11,197 nucleotides of DNA from Chitinophagaceae bacterium (GTDB taxonomy: Bacteria; Bacteroidota; Bacteroidia; Chitinophagales; Chitinophagaceae). The notes beneath the pieces were generated by a model. That model saw only the letters and a program-made list of their open reading frames with translations, was not told the origin of the DNA and did not search any database. Each line of letters begins with the position of its first letter. Within the stretch, counting starts at the first letter, position 1. The translations under genes and the position numbers were made by a program. The stretch lies in contig JAJTCI010000121.1 of NCBI GenBank assembly GCA_021323155.1, positions 1 through 11,197 of the forward strand. The letters are read 5' to 3'. Positions 1-7,465 of this stretch are shown here, piece by piece.

Positions 1-2877
1 GGAACGCTGCACCATGAAGTGGCTGTTGTTTTGCTCGGTCATGGTACCCCAGTCAAGCGCTACCCTGTCTGAATGTTTTCTGGCTTTCAACGCGGTGAAC
101 TGCACCGGGAACGTACCCGTTACATTCACGGTAACACTATTCTTACTAAGGTCAGCACAGAACGTAGACGGGTTAGCGATCATCTGGCTCTTCAACGCCG
201 CGAAGCTTCCGCCGACGAACGTGTTCAGATTGGAGATGCTGCTGGAATAAGATAACCCGTAAACAGTATACTGCCCGGCCGGGTAGATGCTCATGTTGGT
301 GAGATCGGGATTGCCGATCGCTACGATCTTACCGGTTGCATTGTTTACTACAACGTAGGTATAGTTAAAGCCGCCGCCCGGGTTCGTATACGTTGATCCC
401 ACTAACGATGTACCTGGTCCTGTTATCGTCATCGCGTAACTGGCCGGCAGGCTGGCTGGGGTGGTGGCGCTGAACGTACCAATAGTGAGCACATAAGTAT
501 TCCCGGCTGTAAGCGTAGCTGCTACAGATGCATTCAGCGTTACCGCGCCGGAACCAGGCCATGTTCCGCTGGAGGTAATGAAGTTTGTACAGGTTGAGCT
601 GTTACTGAAAGAAGTCGTGTACAGGTTGGCTACAAGGCCTGCCCCGGTATTGAAGGTAAATGTATAGGACCCTGTAGTCGTCACCGAAAACGTATACGCA
701 TCATACCGGTACTGGTTACCGGCCTGCTGGCAACTGCTCGTCGCCGTGTTACGGAAAGTAAGGTTGGTATACAGGTCATCGGTAGTGATCGTTCCGCTTG
801 GATTAAAGCTGCCATACTGTGGGCTGAGTGCTAAATTCAATGGCGCGCTCCCGCGAAAAGCGGTTACGTTACTCGACGGCGAAATGGTGGCGCCTTCTGC
901 TACGCACGAGCTGGTGACCGTGATATTGGCATCGTTGATATCGAAGAAAATTTTGCCGACCGCTTTCACCATCACCCGTCCACGTGTTGTTTTCAACGCT
1001 GGAATGATGATCGATTCACTGCCATCATTCGGTGTGGAAGAAACAAGCACATAAGGAAACGTAAGGCCCCCGTCGGTAGAGAAAAGTATCGACACATTGG
1101 CGGCGCTGATTGGTGCGAGGTTCGTGGAAGCAACGTTCCAGGTGATAAACGCGGTATTTGTTCCATTGGCTGTCCAGGTCTCCGGCCCCCACTGCGAACT
1201 CACATCGAACGGACCCGCGGATCCGCTTACCGTTACCACCACGTCATCCGAGCATACGCCTCCGCCATTGGGGCGGTTGTCACGCGCCGTAAGGCGGAAG
1301 TTCAGCGTCTGCGCCGAAGAGGGCAATATCTCGCCGATCGTGGTGGTTTGAGTAGCCAGGTCCGACATACGTGGAAAATATCTTTCTGGTGTTACGGTAG
1401 GATTGAATGACCTGAAGAAAGGCTTGCTGCCGGAGTTCCAGTTTCCTGCAACGCCTGCGTCAATCTCCTCCCAGCTATAGGTGAGTACTTCGCTGTTATT
1501 CGCGTCTGTTGCGGAACCGGTAAGTACAAACGGCGTGGAGAAAGGGACCACGTGATCCGCGCCACCGCTTACCACCGGCACGCTATTACCCGTGCTGGTT
1601 GCAGTGCCGCAGGTGCTGCCCGCGCCTGAAGTAATATAAACGCCGATCTGGTTTTGACTGATGGCATGGAAATAAGGAATGCTATGGGGTGCAAGGTCGT
1701 TGGATGCGCCGCAGATGCCCGCGTAACCCATGATGGTGATACCGCTACCCGGCTCAACTGCAGTGGACGCGCTTCGGTTGCCGCCGCCACAGTTAACAGT
1801 AGTGGCGTTGAACGTATGGCTCGCGCCAAACTGGTGACCAATCTCGTGTGCCACGAAGTCTACGTCATAGGCATCCCCCGTAGGCAACGTACTTCCGGTC
1901 ACACCTCTTGCTTTTGATCCACCGATACACACCGAGGGTGACTGAGCGAGCCCACCCGCACCCGTACTGAAGGTATGCCCAATGTCGTAGTTGGCGCTGG
2001 TGATATTAGCGTCAATAACTGTCTGGCTTTCGTTGATCAGCACGTCAGCGTCATTGTTGCCGGTAAAAGGATCGCTGCCGGAATTGGTGAAAAGGATCGA
2101 GGTATTATTTGCGATCAACGTCAACCGGACGGAAAGGTCTCTTTCATAGATTCCGTTCACCCGGTTCACCGTTGTAAGGATAACATTATTGGCTGCCGCT
2201 GCGGTTGCGGCGCCCACAGCCGTGGCATACTCGCCGGTACAGGCCACCGCCAGGCGGTAGGTCCGAAGGTTGCTGCCAAGGCAAACACCCGCCTGCGTGC
2301 GACTTGCCAGGCCACTCAGGTTGGCGATCTGCTCTTCCAATACACCCACCTCGACATGTTGCCTGTACGGCAGGTTTTTCTTGTAATAAGACATGTACTG
2401 TGTCTTTTCACCCTGCACATACGGGTCGATATAGACCGCGTCGGACACTGACGAAAGCACCTGCACATGTAAACCGTAGCTGGTCCAGTCCATCTTTAAT
2501 GTAGCGGTCGCGTCGTCGATCCCTCTTCCGCTAAACGTCTTTATATAAGGGAATTGAGCCTGCAGGCCCGGCTCCATCATGGGCGAATTCACAACCGCGA
2601 ATCTGGCCGTAGTGCCATCAGGCATCGGCAACGCGATCACAAGAGGAGTATTGGCGGCCAAGGTAAATTCCTTAGGCGCTGTCTCCAATAACGCCAGCAA
2701 GCCCACCGTATCCAACTTAAGTGCCCGGAATGCTACCGGCGAAATAAGTTTTTTCTCAGATTCGTTCCTCACGAAGCTGCTCTCCGGCACCGCCTCCCAC
2801 AAATTGGTTTGGGCAAGCAGTCCGGTGGTCGCAAACGTTGACAGGATCAACAATGCGGTGCGTAAAAGTTTTGGCAT
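1..2877 (-). CDS. Secreted reprolysin-like zinc metalloprotease, probable type IX secretion substrate (partial, C-terminus beyond window)
   Basis: The frame is open from the ATG at 2877 to the window edge (959 codons, no stop). Residues 1-23 form a signal peptide (hydrophobic LLRTALLILSTFATTGLLAQ). A propeptide-like region follows to about 200. The catalytic domain starts near 203 (NLRTYRLAVACTGEYA). It carries the metzincin zinc motif HEIGHQFGASH at 344-354 (zinc ligands H344, H348, H354; catalytic E345) and a Met-turn, GITIMGYAG, with M383. The rest (about 430-959) is a string of beta-rich, Thr/Ser/Gly-rich segments, including a PKD/cadherin-like stretch after 440 and a PPC-like segment near 720-800. 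The last visible residues (about 920-959, PVQFTALKARK...) resemble the Ig-like module that precedes the type IX sorting domain in Bacteroidota. I infer an extracellular or surface protease; its substrate is unknown. The sorting domain itself is not in the window. No Shine-Dalgarno is seen; the start was chosen because it precedes the signal peptide. Confidence 0.9.
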   Translation of the reverse strand, partial: MPKLLRTALLILSTFATTGLLAQTNLWEAVPESSFVRNESEKKLISPVAFRALKLDTVGLLALLETAPKEFTLAANTPLVIALPMPDGTTARFAVVNSPMMEPGLQAQFPYIKTFSGRGIDDATATLKMDWTSYGLHVQVLSSVSDAVYIDPYVQGEKTQYMSYYKKNLPYRQHVEVGVLEEQIANLSGLASRTQAGVCLGSNLRTYRLAVACTGEYATAVGAATAAAANNVILTTVNRVNGIYERDLSVRLTLIANNTSILFTNSGSDPFTGNNDADVLINESQTVIDANITSANYDIGHTFSTGAGGLAQSPSVCIGGSKARGVTGSTLPTGDAYDVDFVAHEIGHQFGASHTFNATTVNCGGGNRSASTAVEPGSGITIMGYAGICGASNDLAPHSIPYFHAISQNQIGVYITSGAGSTCGTATSTGNSVPVVSGGADHVVPFSTPFVLTGSATDANNSEVLTYSWEEIDAGVAGNWNSGSKPFFRSFNPTVTPERYFPRMSDLATQTTTIGEILPSSAQTLNFRLTARDNRPNGGGVCSDDVVVTVSGSAGPFDVSSQWGPETWTANGTNTAFITWNVASTNLAPISAANVSILFSTDGGLTFPYVLVSSTPNDGSESIIIPALKTTRGRVMVKAVGKIFFDINDANITVTSSCVAEGATISPSSNVTAFRGSAPLNLALSPQYGSFNPSGTITTDDLYTNLTFRNTATSSCQQAGNQYRYDAYTFSVTTTGSYTFTFNTGAGLVANLYTTSFSNSSTCTNFITSSGTWPGSGAVTLNASVAATLTAGNTYVLTIGTFSATTPASLPASYAMTITGPGTSLVGSTYTNPGGGFNYTYVVVNNATGKIVAIGNPDLTNMSIYPAGQYTVYGLSYSSSISNLNTFVGGSFAALKSQMIANPSTFCADLSKNSVTVNVTGTFPVQFTALKARKHSDRVALDWGTMTEQNNSHFMVQRS

Positions 2878-2898
2878 AAAAAGGTTTTGAAAAGAAGC

Positions 2899-2906
2899 TA
2901 AAAATA
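2899..2906 (-). promoter_or_regulatory. Possible -7 box for the metalloprotease gene
   Basis: On the minus strand this reads TATTTTTA, seven of eight matches to the Bacteroidota -7 consensus TAnnTTTG. It lies about 22 nt before the ATG at 2877. No convincing -33 TTTG was found at the usual distance, so this is weak. The upstream terminator at 2925-2955 means the gene needs its own promoter in this gap. Confidence 0.25.
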
Positions 2907-2924
2907 GGAAATATCAGGGAACGA

Positions 2925-2955
2925 AAACGCCGGGAGATCAATTCCCCCGGCGTTT
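2925..2955 (-). terminator. Intrinsic terminator after the NifU-family gene
   Basis: A perfect 10-bp stem (AAACGCCGGG pairing with CCCGGCGTTT, arms 2925-2934 and 2946-2955, loop of 11 nt) lies 22 nt past the stop codon of the NifU-family gene. On the minus strand it is followed by a short T run (TTTT). It separates that gene from the metalloprotease gene. Confidence 0.65.
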
Positions 2956-2977
2956 CTATTGATTTTATCGATAGTCT

Positions 2978-3577
2978 TTACTCGGCCTCGGCCACCACTT
3001 CTTTCACCTCGGGTATCATGCGCTTCATCATTCCCTCGATCCCGGCTTTCAGGGTGATCATAGAAGAAGGACAACCGCTGCAACTTCCCTGCAGCATCAG
3101 GTTTACCACCCCGTCTTCATAACTCTTGAACTGGATGGCGCCACCGTCCATCTCCACCGCCGGCTTCACATAATTGTCAAGCAGCTCCTTGATTCGCTTT
3201 ACGATGTCATTGTCATCGGCGCTCACCACGTTCGTGGCCTCGGTTTTCATCGCCGCCACCTCTTCCTCGTTCACCACGGCCTTGCCTTCCTCCAGGTAAT
3301 CCTTCAGGAATTGCTTGATCGTGGGGATCACGTCGTGCCAGTCATCCGTGTCCGCGGTCTTGGTAAGGGTGACGAAGTTGCTGGCGATAAAAACACTCTT
3401 TATGAAGGGGAAACTGAATAACTCTTTGGCTAATGGCGAAGGGCCCGCAACCGTCTCATCCGGGAAATCGATGCTTTTGCCCGGGTATAAAAGCTTGTTA
3501 GCCACGAACTTCATCGTTTCCGGGTTCGGGGTCATCTCTGTATAGATGCTGATAACGGGATTGCCTGTTTTGATCAT
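2978..3577 (-). CDS. NifU/Nfu family iron-sulfur cluster scaffold or carrier protein
   Basis: A 199-residue protein with two recognisable parts. The N-terminal Nfu_N-type domain spans about residues 8-100 and contains the hallmark EMTPNPETMKFVANK. The C-terminal NifU domain spans about 120-199 and contains DNYVKPAVEMDGGAIQF followed by GSCSGCPSS, whose CxxC pair (C166, C169) is the cluster-binding site in this family. Known family role: holds and transfers Fe-S clusters to target proteins in the cytoplasm. The frame extends upstream to 3703, but the extra 42 residues have no family resemblance; the ATG at 3577 has a purine-rich GGAG just before it and follows a -7 promoter box at 3597-3604. 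It is probably a single-gene transcript, closed by the terminator at 2925-2955. Confidence 0.9.
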   Translation of the reverse strand: MIKTGNPVISIYTEMTPNPETMKFVANKLLYPGKSIDFPDETVAGPSPLAKELFSFPFIKSVFIASNFVTLTKTADTDDWHDVIPTIKQFLKDYLEEGKAVVNEEEVAAMKTEATNVVSADDNDIVKRIKELLDNYVKPAVEMDGGAIQFKSYEDGVVNLMLQGSCSGCPSSMITLKAGIEGMMKRMIPEVKEVVAEAE

Positions 3578-3596
3578 ATCTCCACTGTTTATAGGG

Positions 3597-3604
3597 CAAA
3601 AATA
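3597..3604 (-). promoter_or_regulatory. -7 promoter box for the NifU-family gene
   Basis: The minus strand reads TATTTTTG, an exact match to TAnnTTTG. It lies 19 nt before the ATG at 3577, giving a leader of only about a dozen nt. No clear -33 TTTG is seen about 19 nt upstream. The same octamer occurs before the PpiD-like gene (10632-10639). Confidence 0.4.
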
Positions 3605-3641
3605 GCCAATTGTCCAGTGGAATTTATAAAGCGAATTGTTA

Positions 3642-3675
3642 ACCGGGACGATATTTCGTTTATCGAAAACCCGGT
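3642..3675 (-). other. Stem-loop between the outer-membrane protein gene and the NifU-family gene
   Basis: Outer arms ACCGGG/CCCGGT (3642-3647 and 3670-3675) enclose an inner 5-bp stem TTTCG/CGAAA (3654-3658 and 3664-3668). It sits 36 nt after the stop codon of the gene at 3711-4565 and could end that transcript. There is no T run after it on the minus strand, so it could instead be an mRNA 3'-end structure or chance. Confidence 0.35.
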
Positions 3676-3710
3676 CCGGTATTGACGCGCAGTACCTTAG
3701 CACTCAGCGC

Positions 3711-4565
3711 CTATAGCCTGAACCCCATACCCACCGTAACGTAAAACAGGTTTCCACCTCTTTCCGAAAGGTCCGGGCGGTCTTTGATAACGATAAGGTT
3801 TTGCGGTATTACGAAGGAAGGGATCACATACGCGTTCAATTTGCCCACCACGAGCACCACCGGGGCCGAAAACTCGTAAGCCAGTATCGTGAACTGCTTT
3901 ACTTCCTCGGTCCTTTGCTGGGTGACTGGTATGCCCAGTACGTTCTCTTTCTGTATATGCGTGTTGGAAAATTGCTGCGTACCCGCATACACCGTTGCCG
4001 AAGGCATGGCGGCGATCGCGGATTTCTTCCATTTATTGATCTTCTTTACAAACAGGTGGTCGATCCCGGCGGTCACCCCGATATCTGTCTGGTCGCTGAA
4101 CTTCAGGTCGGCACCCCCATTCACGTTTACATACTTATTCTTATAGGTGAGATTAACGCCCGTTTGTGCCTGCAATGCGGACTGCACCAGCAGGCTCTGG
4201 TCCTGGTAAATGAATTTGGAAACAAACACGTTTCCTTCGAAGTGCTTTTTCTCCGGGAACTTATAACCGGCTTCGACCGACGCGCCCATATAAGTAAGCG
4301 GGGTAGTGGCATTTTGCACGAACACCGCGGTGCCCTGCGCATAGATGCCGTTCTTAAACTCATAACCCAGCACGGGGAACACGCCGCTGCTCTTCATGCT
4401 GTCTACCCGGCCGAAATAATGCAATGCCGATTGGTAGTTGATGCTGCCCGAGAAAATATTCTTCTTCACCACGCTGTCCGTTTTCACCGAGTCGGTAACC
4501 GCTCCCTGGGCCGCTCCCAGGAAGGGCATCATCATTACCACCGCGGAAAAAAATTGCTTCTTCAT
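3711..4565 (-). CDS. Predicted outer-membrane beta-barrel protein, function unknown
   Basis: A 284-residue protein. Residues 1-20 form a signal peptide (MKKQFFSAVVMMMPFLGAAQ), followed by a polar linker rich in Asp/Ser/Val/Lys (22-36). From about 37 to the end it is a run of alternating hydrophobic and polar stretches typical of transmembrane beta-strands (for example GIYAQGTAVFVQNA, YVNVNGGADLKF, LFYVTVGMGFRL). The last strand ends near a terminal aromatic/hydrophobic pattern, as outer-membrane barrels usually do. I recognise no specific family and see no TonB box or plug domain, so it is unlikely to be a TonB-dependent receptor. The gene starts 65 nt after the stop of the LEA-like gene, with a hairpin between them; read-through from that gene is possible. 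No Shine-Dalgarno is apparent. The plus-strand frame across the same region is a shadow. Confidence 0.78.
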   Translation of the reverse strand: MKKQFFSAVVMMMPFLGAAQGAVTDSVKTDSVVKKNIFSGSINYQSALHYFGRVDSMKSSGVFPVLGYEFKNGIYAQGTAVFVQNATTPLTYMGASVEAGYKFPEKKHFEGNVFVSKFIYQDQSLLVQSALQAQTGVNLTYKNKYVNVNGGADLKFSDQTDIGVTAGIDHLFVKKINKWKKSAIAAMPSATVYAGTQQFSNTHIQKENVLGIPVTQQRTEEVKQFTILAYEFSAPVVLVVGKLNAYVIPSFVIPQNLIVIKDRPDLSERGGNLFYVTVGMGFRL

Positions 4566-4579
4566 AAGTGTTGTTTATA

Positions 4580-4614
4580 AAAAGGAGCTGCAATAATTCA
4601 TTGCAACTCCTTTT
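4580..4614 (-). terminator. Terminator or attenuator between the LEA-like and outer-membrane protein genes
   Basis: A long stem: AAAAGGAG / CTCCTTTT (4580-4587, 4607-4614), one mismatch, then TGCAAT / ATTGCA (4589-4594, 4600-4605) with a 5-nt loop. It starts 16 nt after the stop codon at 4630, and its A/T ends supply the T run on the minus strand. Because no clear promoter is seen for the downstream gene, partial read-through is possible. Confidence 0.65.
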
Positions 4615-4629
4615 GAACCTAAGCCCCGA

Positions 4630-5397
4630 TTATTGTTTGCCTGCCTGTACTTTTCCTTTCGCTTCAACTTTACCTTCAGCATTTACCGCTGGCTTTACTT
4701 CTTTCGCCTTGTCCTTCACTTCGCCTGCTTTTTCCTTGGCTTTGTCTTTTACTTCTACTGCTTTTTCTTTTGCCTTGTCTTTAACTTCTTTGCCACTCGC
4801 GTTCGCCGCGGTCGTATTGCCTACCCCTGCCTGTCCTTTAGTGCTTACGCCATTCGCGTCTACAGTGGTCTCGCCTGATCCGCTGGCTTCCGTTTTATTG
4901 CTGATGTTCAATCCTGGCTTTACATTCCTTCTTTCCTCTTTCGCTTTCTCCTTTATCGCCTGTGCTTCTGTTACTACTTCCTGCTTTACTTCGTCTGCCT
5001 TTCCTTTAGCTTCTTTCCCGCTGGCGTCAACCTTTGCTTCTGCTTTTACTTCGCTATTTGAATTTGCATTCGCTGAACCGTTGCCCGTAGTTGCCTCTGT
5101 AGCTGAACCGGCTCCAACTGTAGCGCTTGCGCCTGCTTTTACATTTGCTTTCTTGGTTGCATTCACTGCGGCGTTCGTAGTGCTTTTTACTGCGCCGGTG
5201 GCTGCCTTAGTGCTGGCCTTTACCGCGCCCGTAGCTGCCTTTGTTGCATTGCTCGCCGCACTGGTGACCTTCGTGGTATTCACCGTGGTTTTTGTTGCTG
5301 CGTTTACTGTGCCGCCGATATTCACCTGGGCGTTAACTGCTGAAATAACAAACATCGCGATCGTTGCGGTGGCCGCATTCCTGATAAGTGGTTTCAT
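4630..5397 (-). CDS. Exported low-complexity protein with 11-residue LEA-like repeats
   Basis: A 255-residue protein with a signal peptide (1-23, ending VNAQ). The mature part is dominated by Ala, Lys, Thr, Glu, Val, Gly and Asn, with no Cys and almost no aromatic residues. Two sets of 11-residue repeats are visible. Residues 52-84 hold TKAATGAVKAS, TKAATGAVKST and a decayed third copy. Residues 204-236 hold EVKDKAKEKAV, EVKDKAKEKAG and EVKDKAKEVKP. A related charged segment (KEAKGKADEVKQEV) lies at 128-141. Eleven-residue Lys/Ala/Glu repeats are the hallmark of group 3 LEA and similar amphipathic or disordered stress proteins. I infer a periplasmic, largely disordered or helical protein; the function is unknown and orthology to true LEA proteins is not shown. 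A dyad (5440-5462) lies 43 bp upstream of the start. The opposite strand is also open for 286 codons, a by-product of the biased composition. Confidence 0.78.
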   Translation of the reverse strand: MKPLIRNAATATIAMFVISAVNAQVNIGGTVNAATKTTVNTTKVTSAASNATKAATGAVKASTKAATGAVKSTTNAAVNATKKANVKAGASATVGAGSATEATTGNGSANANSNSEVKAEAKVDASGKEAKGKADEVKQEVVTEAQAIKEKAKEERRNVKPGLNISNKTEASGSGETTVDANGVSTKGQAGVGNTTAANASGKEVKDKAKEKAVEVKDKAKEKAGEVKDKAKEVKPAVNAEGKVEAKGKVQAGKQ

Positions 5398-5439
5398 AGA
5401 TTTCTTGGCTTTAAAATTTGAGTCCTGATGATTAACGCG

Positions 5440-5462
5440 GGCATAAAACCGAAAACTATGCC
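5440..5462. promoter_or_regulatory. Operator-like dyad upstream of the LEA-like gene
   Basis: Perfect 6-bp inverted arms GGCATA (5440-5445) and TATGCC (5457-5462) with an 11-bp spacer. Inside it the minus strand reads TAGTTTTC, close to the -7 consensus TAnnTTTG. A protein bound to the dyad would cover that box. Arms this short can arise by chance. This dyad lies in the 180-bp gap between the divergent LEA-like and corA genes, and I found no clear corA promoter there. Confidence 0.25.
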
Positions 5463-5577
5463 AAAGGAATTTTTAAGGTGCCGTGCATAGTGCAAGACAA
5501 CTGGTAAGCTTAAGTATTTCAATCAATTAAAATTGTCTGAAATTAATTTCGACCATTCCTTACTACCTTCCGTTTTC

Positions 5578-6666
5578 ATGCGAAAGAGCCGATACCTTAA
5601 TTTTTTACTGCCTGCTTTTAATACTGGCAGGACCAAAGAACTCTTTGTTAACCCAACGGTGATGCCAGTACGCGCTGACAGCGCGCAAACGCATATCCAG
5701 GTATTCGAATACGATCAAAACCACCTGGACGTACTGGAGCCTGTTACAGTGGAAGAGATCTTCCAGTTCAAACACACCAGCCGGGTTAGCTGGATCAACA
5801 TCGGCGGAATACGCAAAGCCGATGTTGAACTGATCTGCGCCCACTTCGGTATACACGGGCTGCTGGTGGAAGACATCCTCAGCGTGGAACAACGTCCGAA
5901 AATGGACGAAATAGACAACGTCTTATTCTGCCTGCTGAACATGCTGTACTTCAACCAGCAAAAGGTTTGCGTGGAAACGGAACAAACAAGCATCATCCTC
6001 GGCCAGAACTTCGTGATCTCCTTCCAGGATGATGCGGAACGCGACCTTTTTAACCCGATCAGGGAGAAACTTAAATCACCCACCAGTAAACTACGCAACA
6101 GCGGGCCAGATTACCTCTGCTATATGTTGCTGGATACGATCGTGGATCATTATTATGAAGTAATGGAATTGCTGGGCGAAAGAATGGAAGCATTGGAAGA
6201 AGAGATCATTCGCAAAAGCAATACGCGCTCGCTTGGTAAGATCAACAGCCTGCGAAAAGAACTGATCGTACTGAAACGGAATGTTACGCCGGTAAAGGAT
6301 ATGATCAATGGCATCGTAAAAAGTGAATCTGAGCTGATCGACGAGCGCACGACGAAATATTTTAAAGACGTACAGGATCACATACTCCAGGCCGCGGACC
6401 TCGCAGATAACTACCGCGATATGATGATGAACCTCCAGGATCTGTACCTGAGCAATGTGAACCTGAAGACAAATGAAGTGATGAAGGTGATCGCCATCGT
6501 CACCTGCCTACTGGCGCCCGCCACGGTGATTGGTGGTATCTTCGGGATGAACTTCGATGTGATCCCTTACGCCCACCAGGAATGGGGCTTCTTCCTGGCG
6601 GTAGGCTTGATGCTGGTGGTTCCGCTGATTATGTTATGGGTATTCCGCCACCGGGGTTGGTTCTAA
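5578..6666 (+). CDS. corA: CorA-type magnesium/cobalt transporter
   Basis: A 362-residue protein from the ATG at 5578. The long cytoplasmic N-terminal domain holds the family segment WINIGG...LLVEDILSVEQRPKMDE (about residues 72-110). A long helical stalk follows, rich in charged residues (about 185-300). Two C-terminal membrane helices lie at about 302-322 and 336-356, and the signature GMN (residues 323-325, context GGIFGMNFD) closes the first. The end is the usual short basic tail (FRHRGWF). Family knowledge: a homopentameric inner-membrane channel for Mg2+ and Co2+ uptake, gated by intracellular Mg2+. A TTG at 5533 would add 15 residues; I prefer the ATG because the added stretch shows no family feature and TTG is a rarer start. 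It is the only complete plus-strand gene here and converges with the broken gene at 6705, with only 38 bp between their stops. Confidence 0.93.
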   Translation: MRKSRYLNFLLPAFNTGRTKELFVNPTVMPVRADSAQTHIQVFEYDQNHLDVLEPVTVEEIFQFKHTSRVSWINIGGIRKADVELICAHFGIHGLLVEDILSVEQRPKMDEIDNVLFCLLNMLYFNQQKVCVETEQTSIILGQNFVISFQDDAERDLFNPIREKLKSPTSKLRNSGPDYLCYMLLDTIVDHYYEVMELLGERMEALEEEIIRKSNTRSLGKINSLRKELIVLKRNVTPVKDMINGIVKSESELIDERTTKYFKDVQDHILQAADLADNYRDMMMNLQDLYLSNVNLKTNEVMKVIAIVTCLLAPATVIGGIFGMNFDVIPYAHQEWGFFLAVGLMLVVPLIMLWVFRHRGWF

Positions 6667-6704
6667 TCCAATATGGTTTGTTTAGGTGGGATGCTCATCT
6701 CTCC

Positions 6705-7389
6705 TTAGCGCACTAATTCGAAATGTTCAAAAGACATCTGGATATATACACCCAGTTCAAGGTCATTTACACCCAGCACGAATTCATACGCAGGCCGGTA
6801 TAATAACATGAAACTATCCAACGCAACACCCTGCAACCCGGTAAGCCGCGTTATATACCGCTTGCTGAATCGCTTATCAACATATTTATCCTGCTCTTCC
6901 TGCAACAACCGCTTTTGAAACGCCAGCATCTGGCGGTTCTTCCTGAACTGGAACATCTGGATCAGCGCCTGCAGATCGAACGCTACGCCCACACCGCCCG
7001 GCGTGAAGCCAACGGTGGTGGCACGTTTTAATGTTGGCTTTTTATAGTTGAAGATTTTCGCGTAGTCTTTCCTGTTTTGTATAGAGTCGATCAGGTAATT
7101 CCTGTTTTTAACGGTAACACCCGGCAACTCTGTAGCCACCACGTGAATGGAAATTTCGAAACTGAGGTGATCCCTGGTAAGAAAAATAGATGGAGTCCGA
7201 ATCCCCCGCATTAATAGAGAACCTGCCCGCGGAATCTGTTATCGCACCCCTGCCCCCCGTAGTAAGAACCGCCACCGATTCAAGCGGCGCCCTTTTACTC
7301 ACGTCAAACACGCGTCCCTGTACAAGGACCTGCGTATAACCGGTGGTTGCAATAACAGTTAAAAGCAGTAAGATAAGAATTGGCCGCAT
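6705..7389 (-). pseudogene. Carboxypeptidase-regulatory-like domain protein, disrupted by a frameshift
   Basis: Two minus-strand frames together make one protein. The first half (ATG at 7389) has a signal peptide (MRPILILLLLTVIATTGYTQ). A carboxypeptidase-regulatory-like beta-sandwich follows (VQGRVFDVSKRAPLESVAVL, then ITDSAGRFSINAGDSDSIYFSY). The sense then passes to the next frame, which reads SFEISIHVVATELPGVTVKNRNYLIDSIQ-type sequence and continues with NRKDYAKIFNYKKP, GGVGVAFDLQALIQMFQFRKNRQMLAFQ and ITGLQGVALDSFMLLYRPAYEF to the stop at 6705. The switch lies at about 7156-7180. From memory of related Bacteroidota proteins, about 12 residues normally lie between the FSY and FEI segments, so a small deletion that shifted the frame fits better than a single-base error. 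The intact protein would be exported; its function is unknown. An upstream ATG at 7410 would add seven residues before the signal peptide and is less likely. Confidence 0.75.
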
Positions 7390-7465
7390 CTGGATGTATG
7401 AATGTACCAAACCCCGGCAACAACCGGGATGCCCGCGGCTTTATTAACAAGCATTTTTGAAACGC

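Noticed and set aside
1975..2451. Plus-strand open frame of 158 codons inside the metalloprotease gene
   Set aside because: No family resemblance, and it lies opposite a frame with the catalytic-domain motifs of a recognised protease.
3578..3703. Upstream extension of the NifU-family gene to an ATG at 3703
   Set aside because: The extra 42 residues have no family match, and a -7 promoter box lies within that stretch, so the ATG at 3577 is preferred.
3801..4580. Plus-strand open frame of 259 codons opposite the outer-membrane protein gene
   Set aside because: Rich in His/Arg/Leu without any domain pattern; the minus-strand frame has a signal peptide and beta-strand periodicity. Treated as a shadow.
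4568..5428. Plus-strand open frame of 286 codons antisense to the LEA-like gene
   Set aside because: Its product is a monotonous Phe/Ala/Ser/Thr/Leu string, which is what the reverse complement of Ala/Lys/Glu/Thr-rich codons gives. The minus-strand frame has a signal peptide, ordered repeats and its own terminator.
7413..7428. Short hairpin CCCGG-N6-CCGGG between the DUF2480 gene and the broken gene
   Set aside because: Only five base pairs and no T run after it on the minus strand, so not reported as a terminator.
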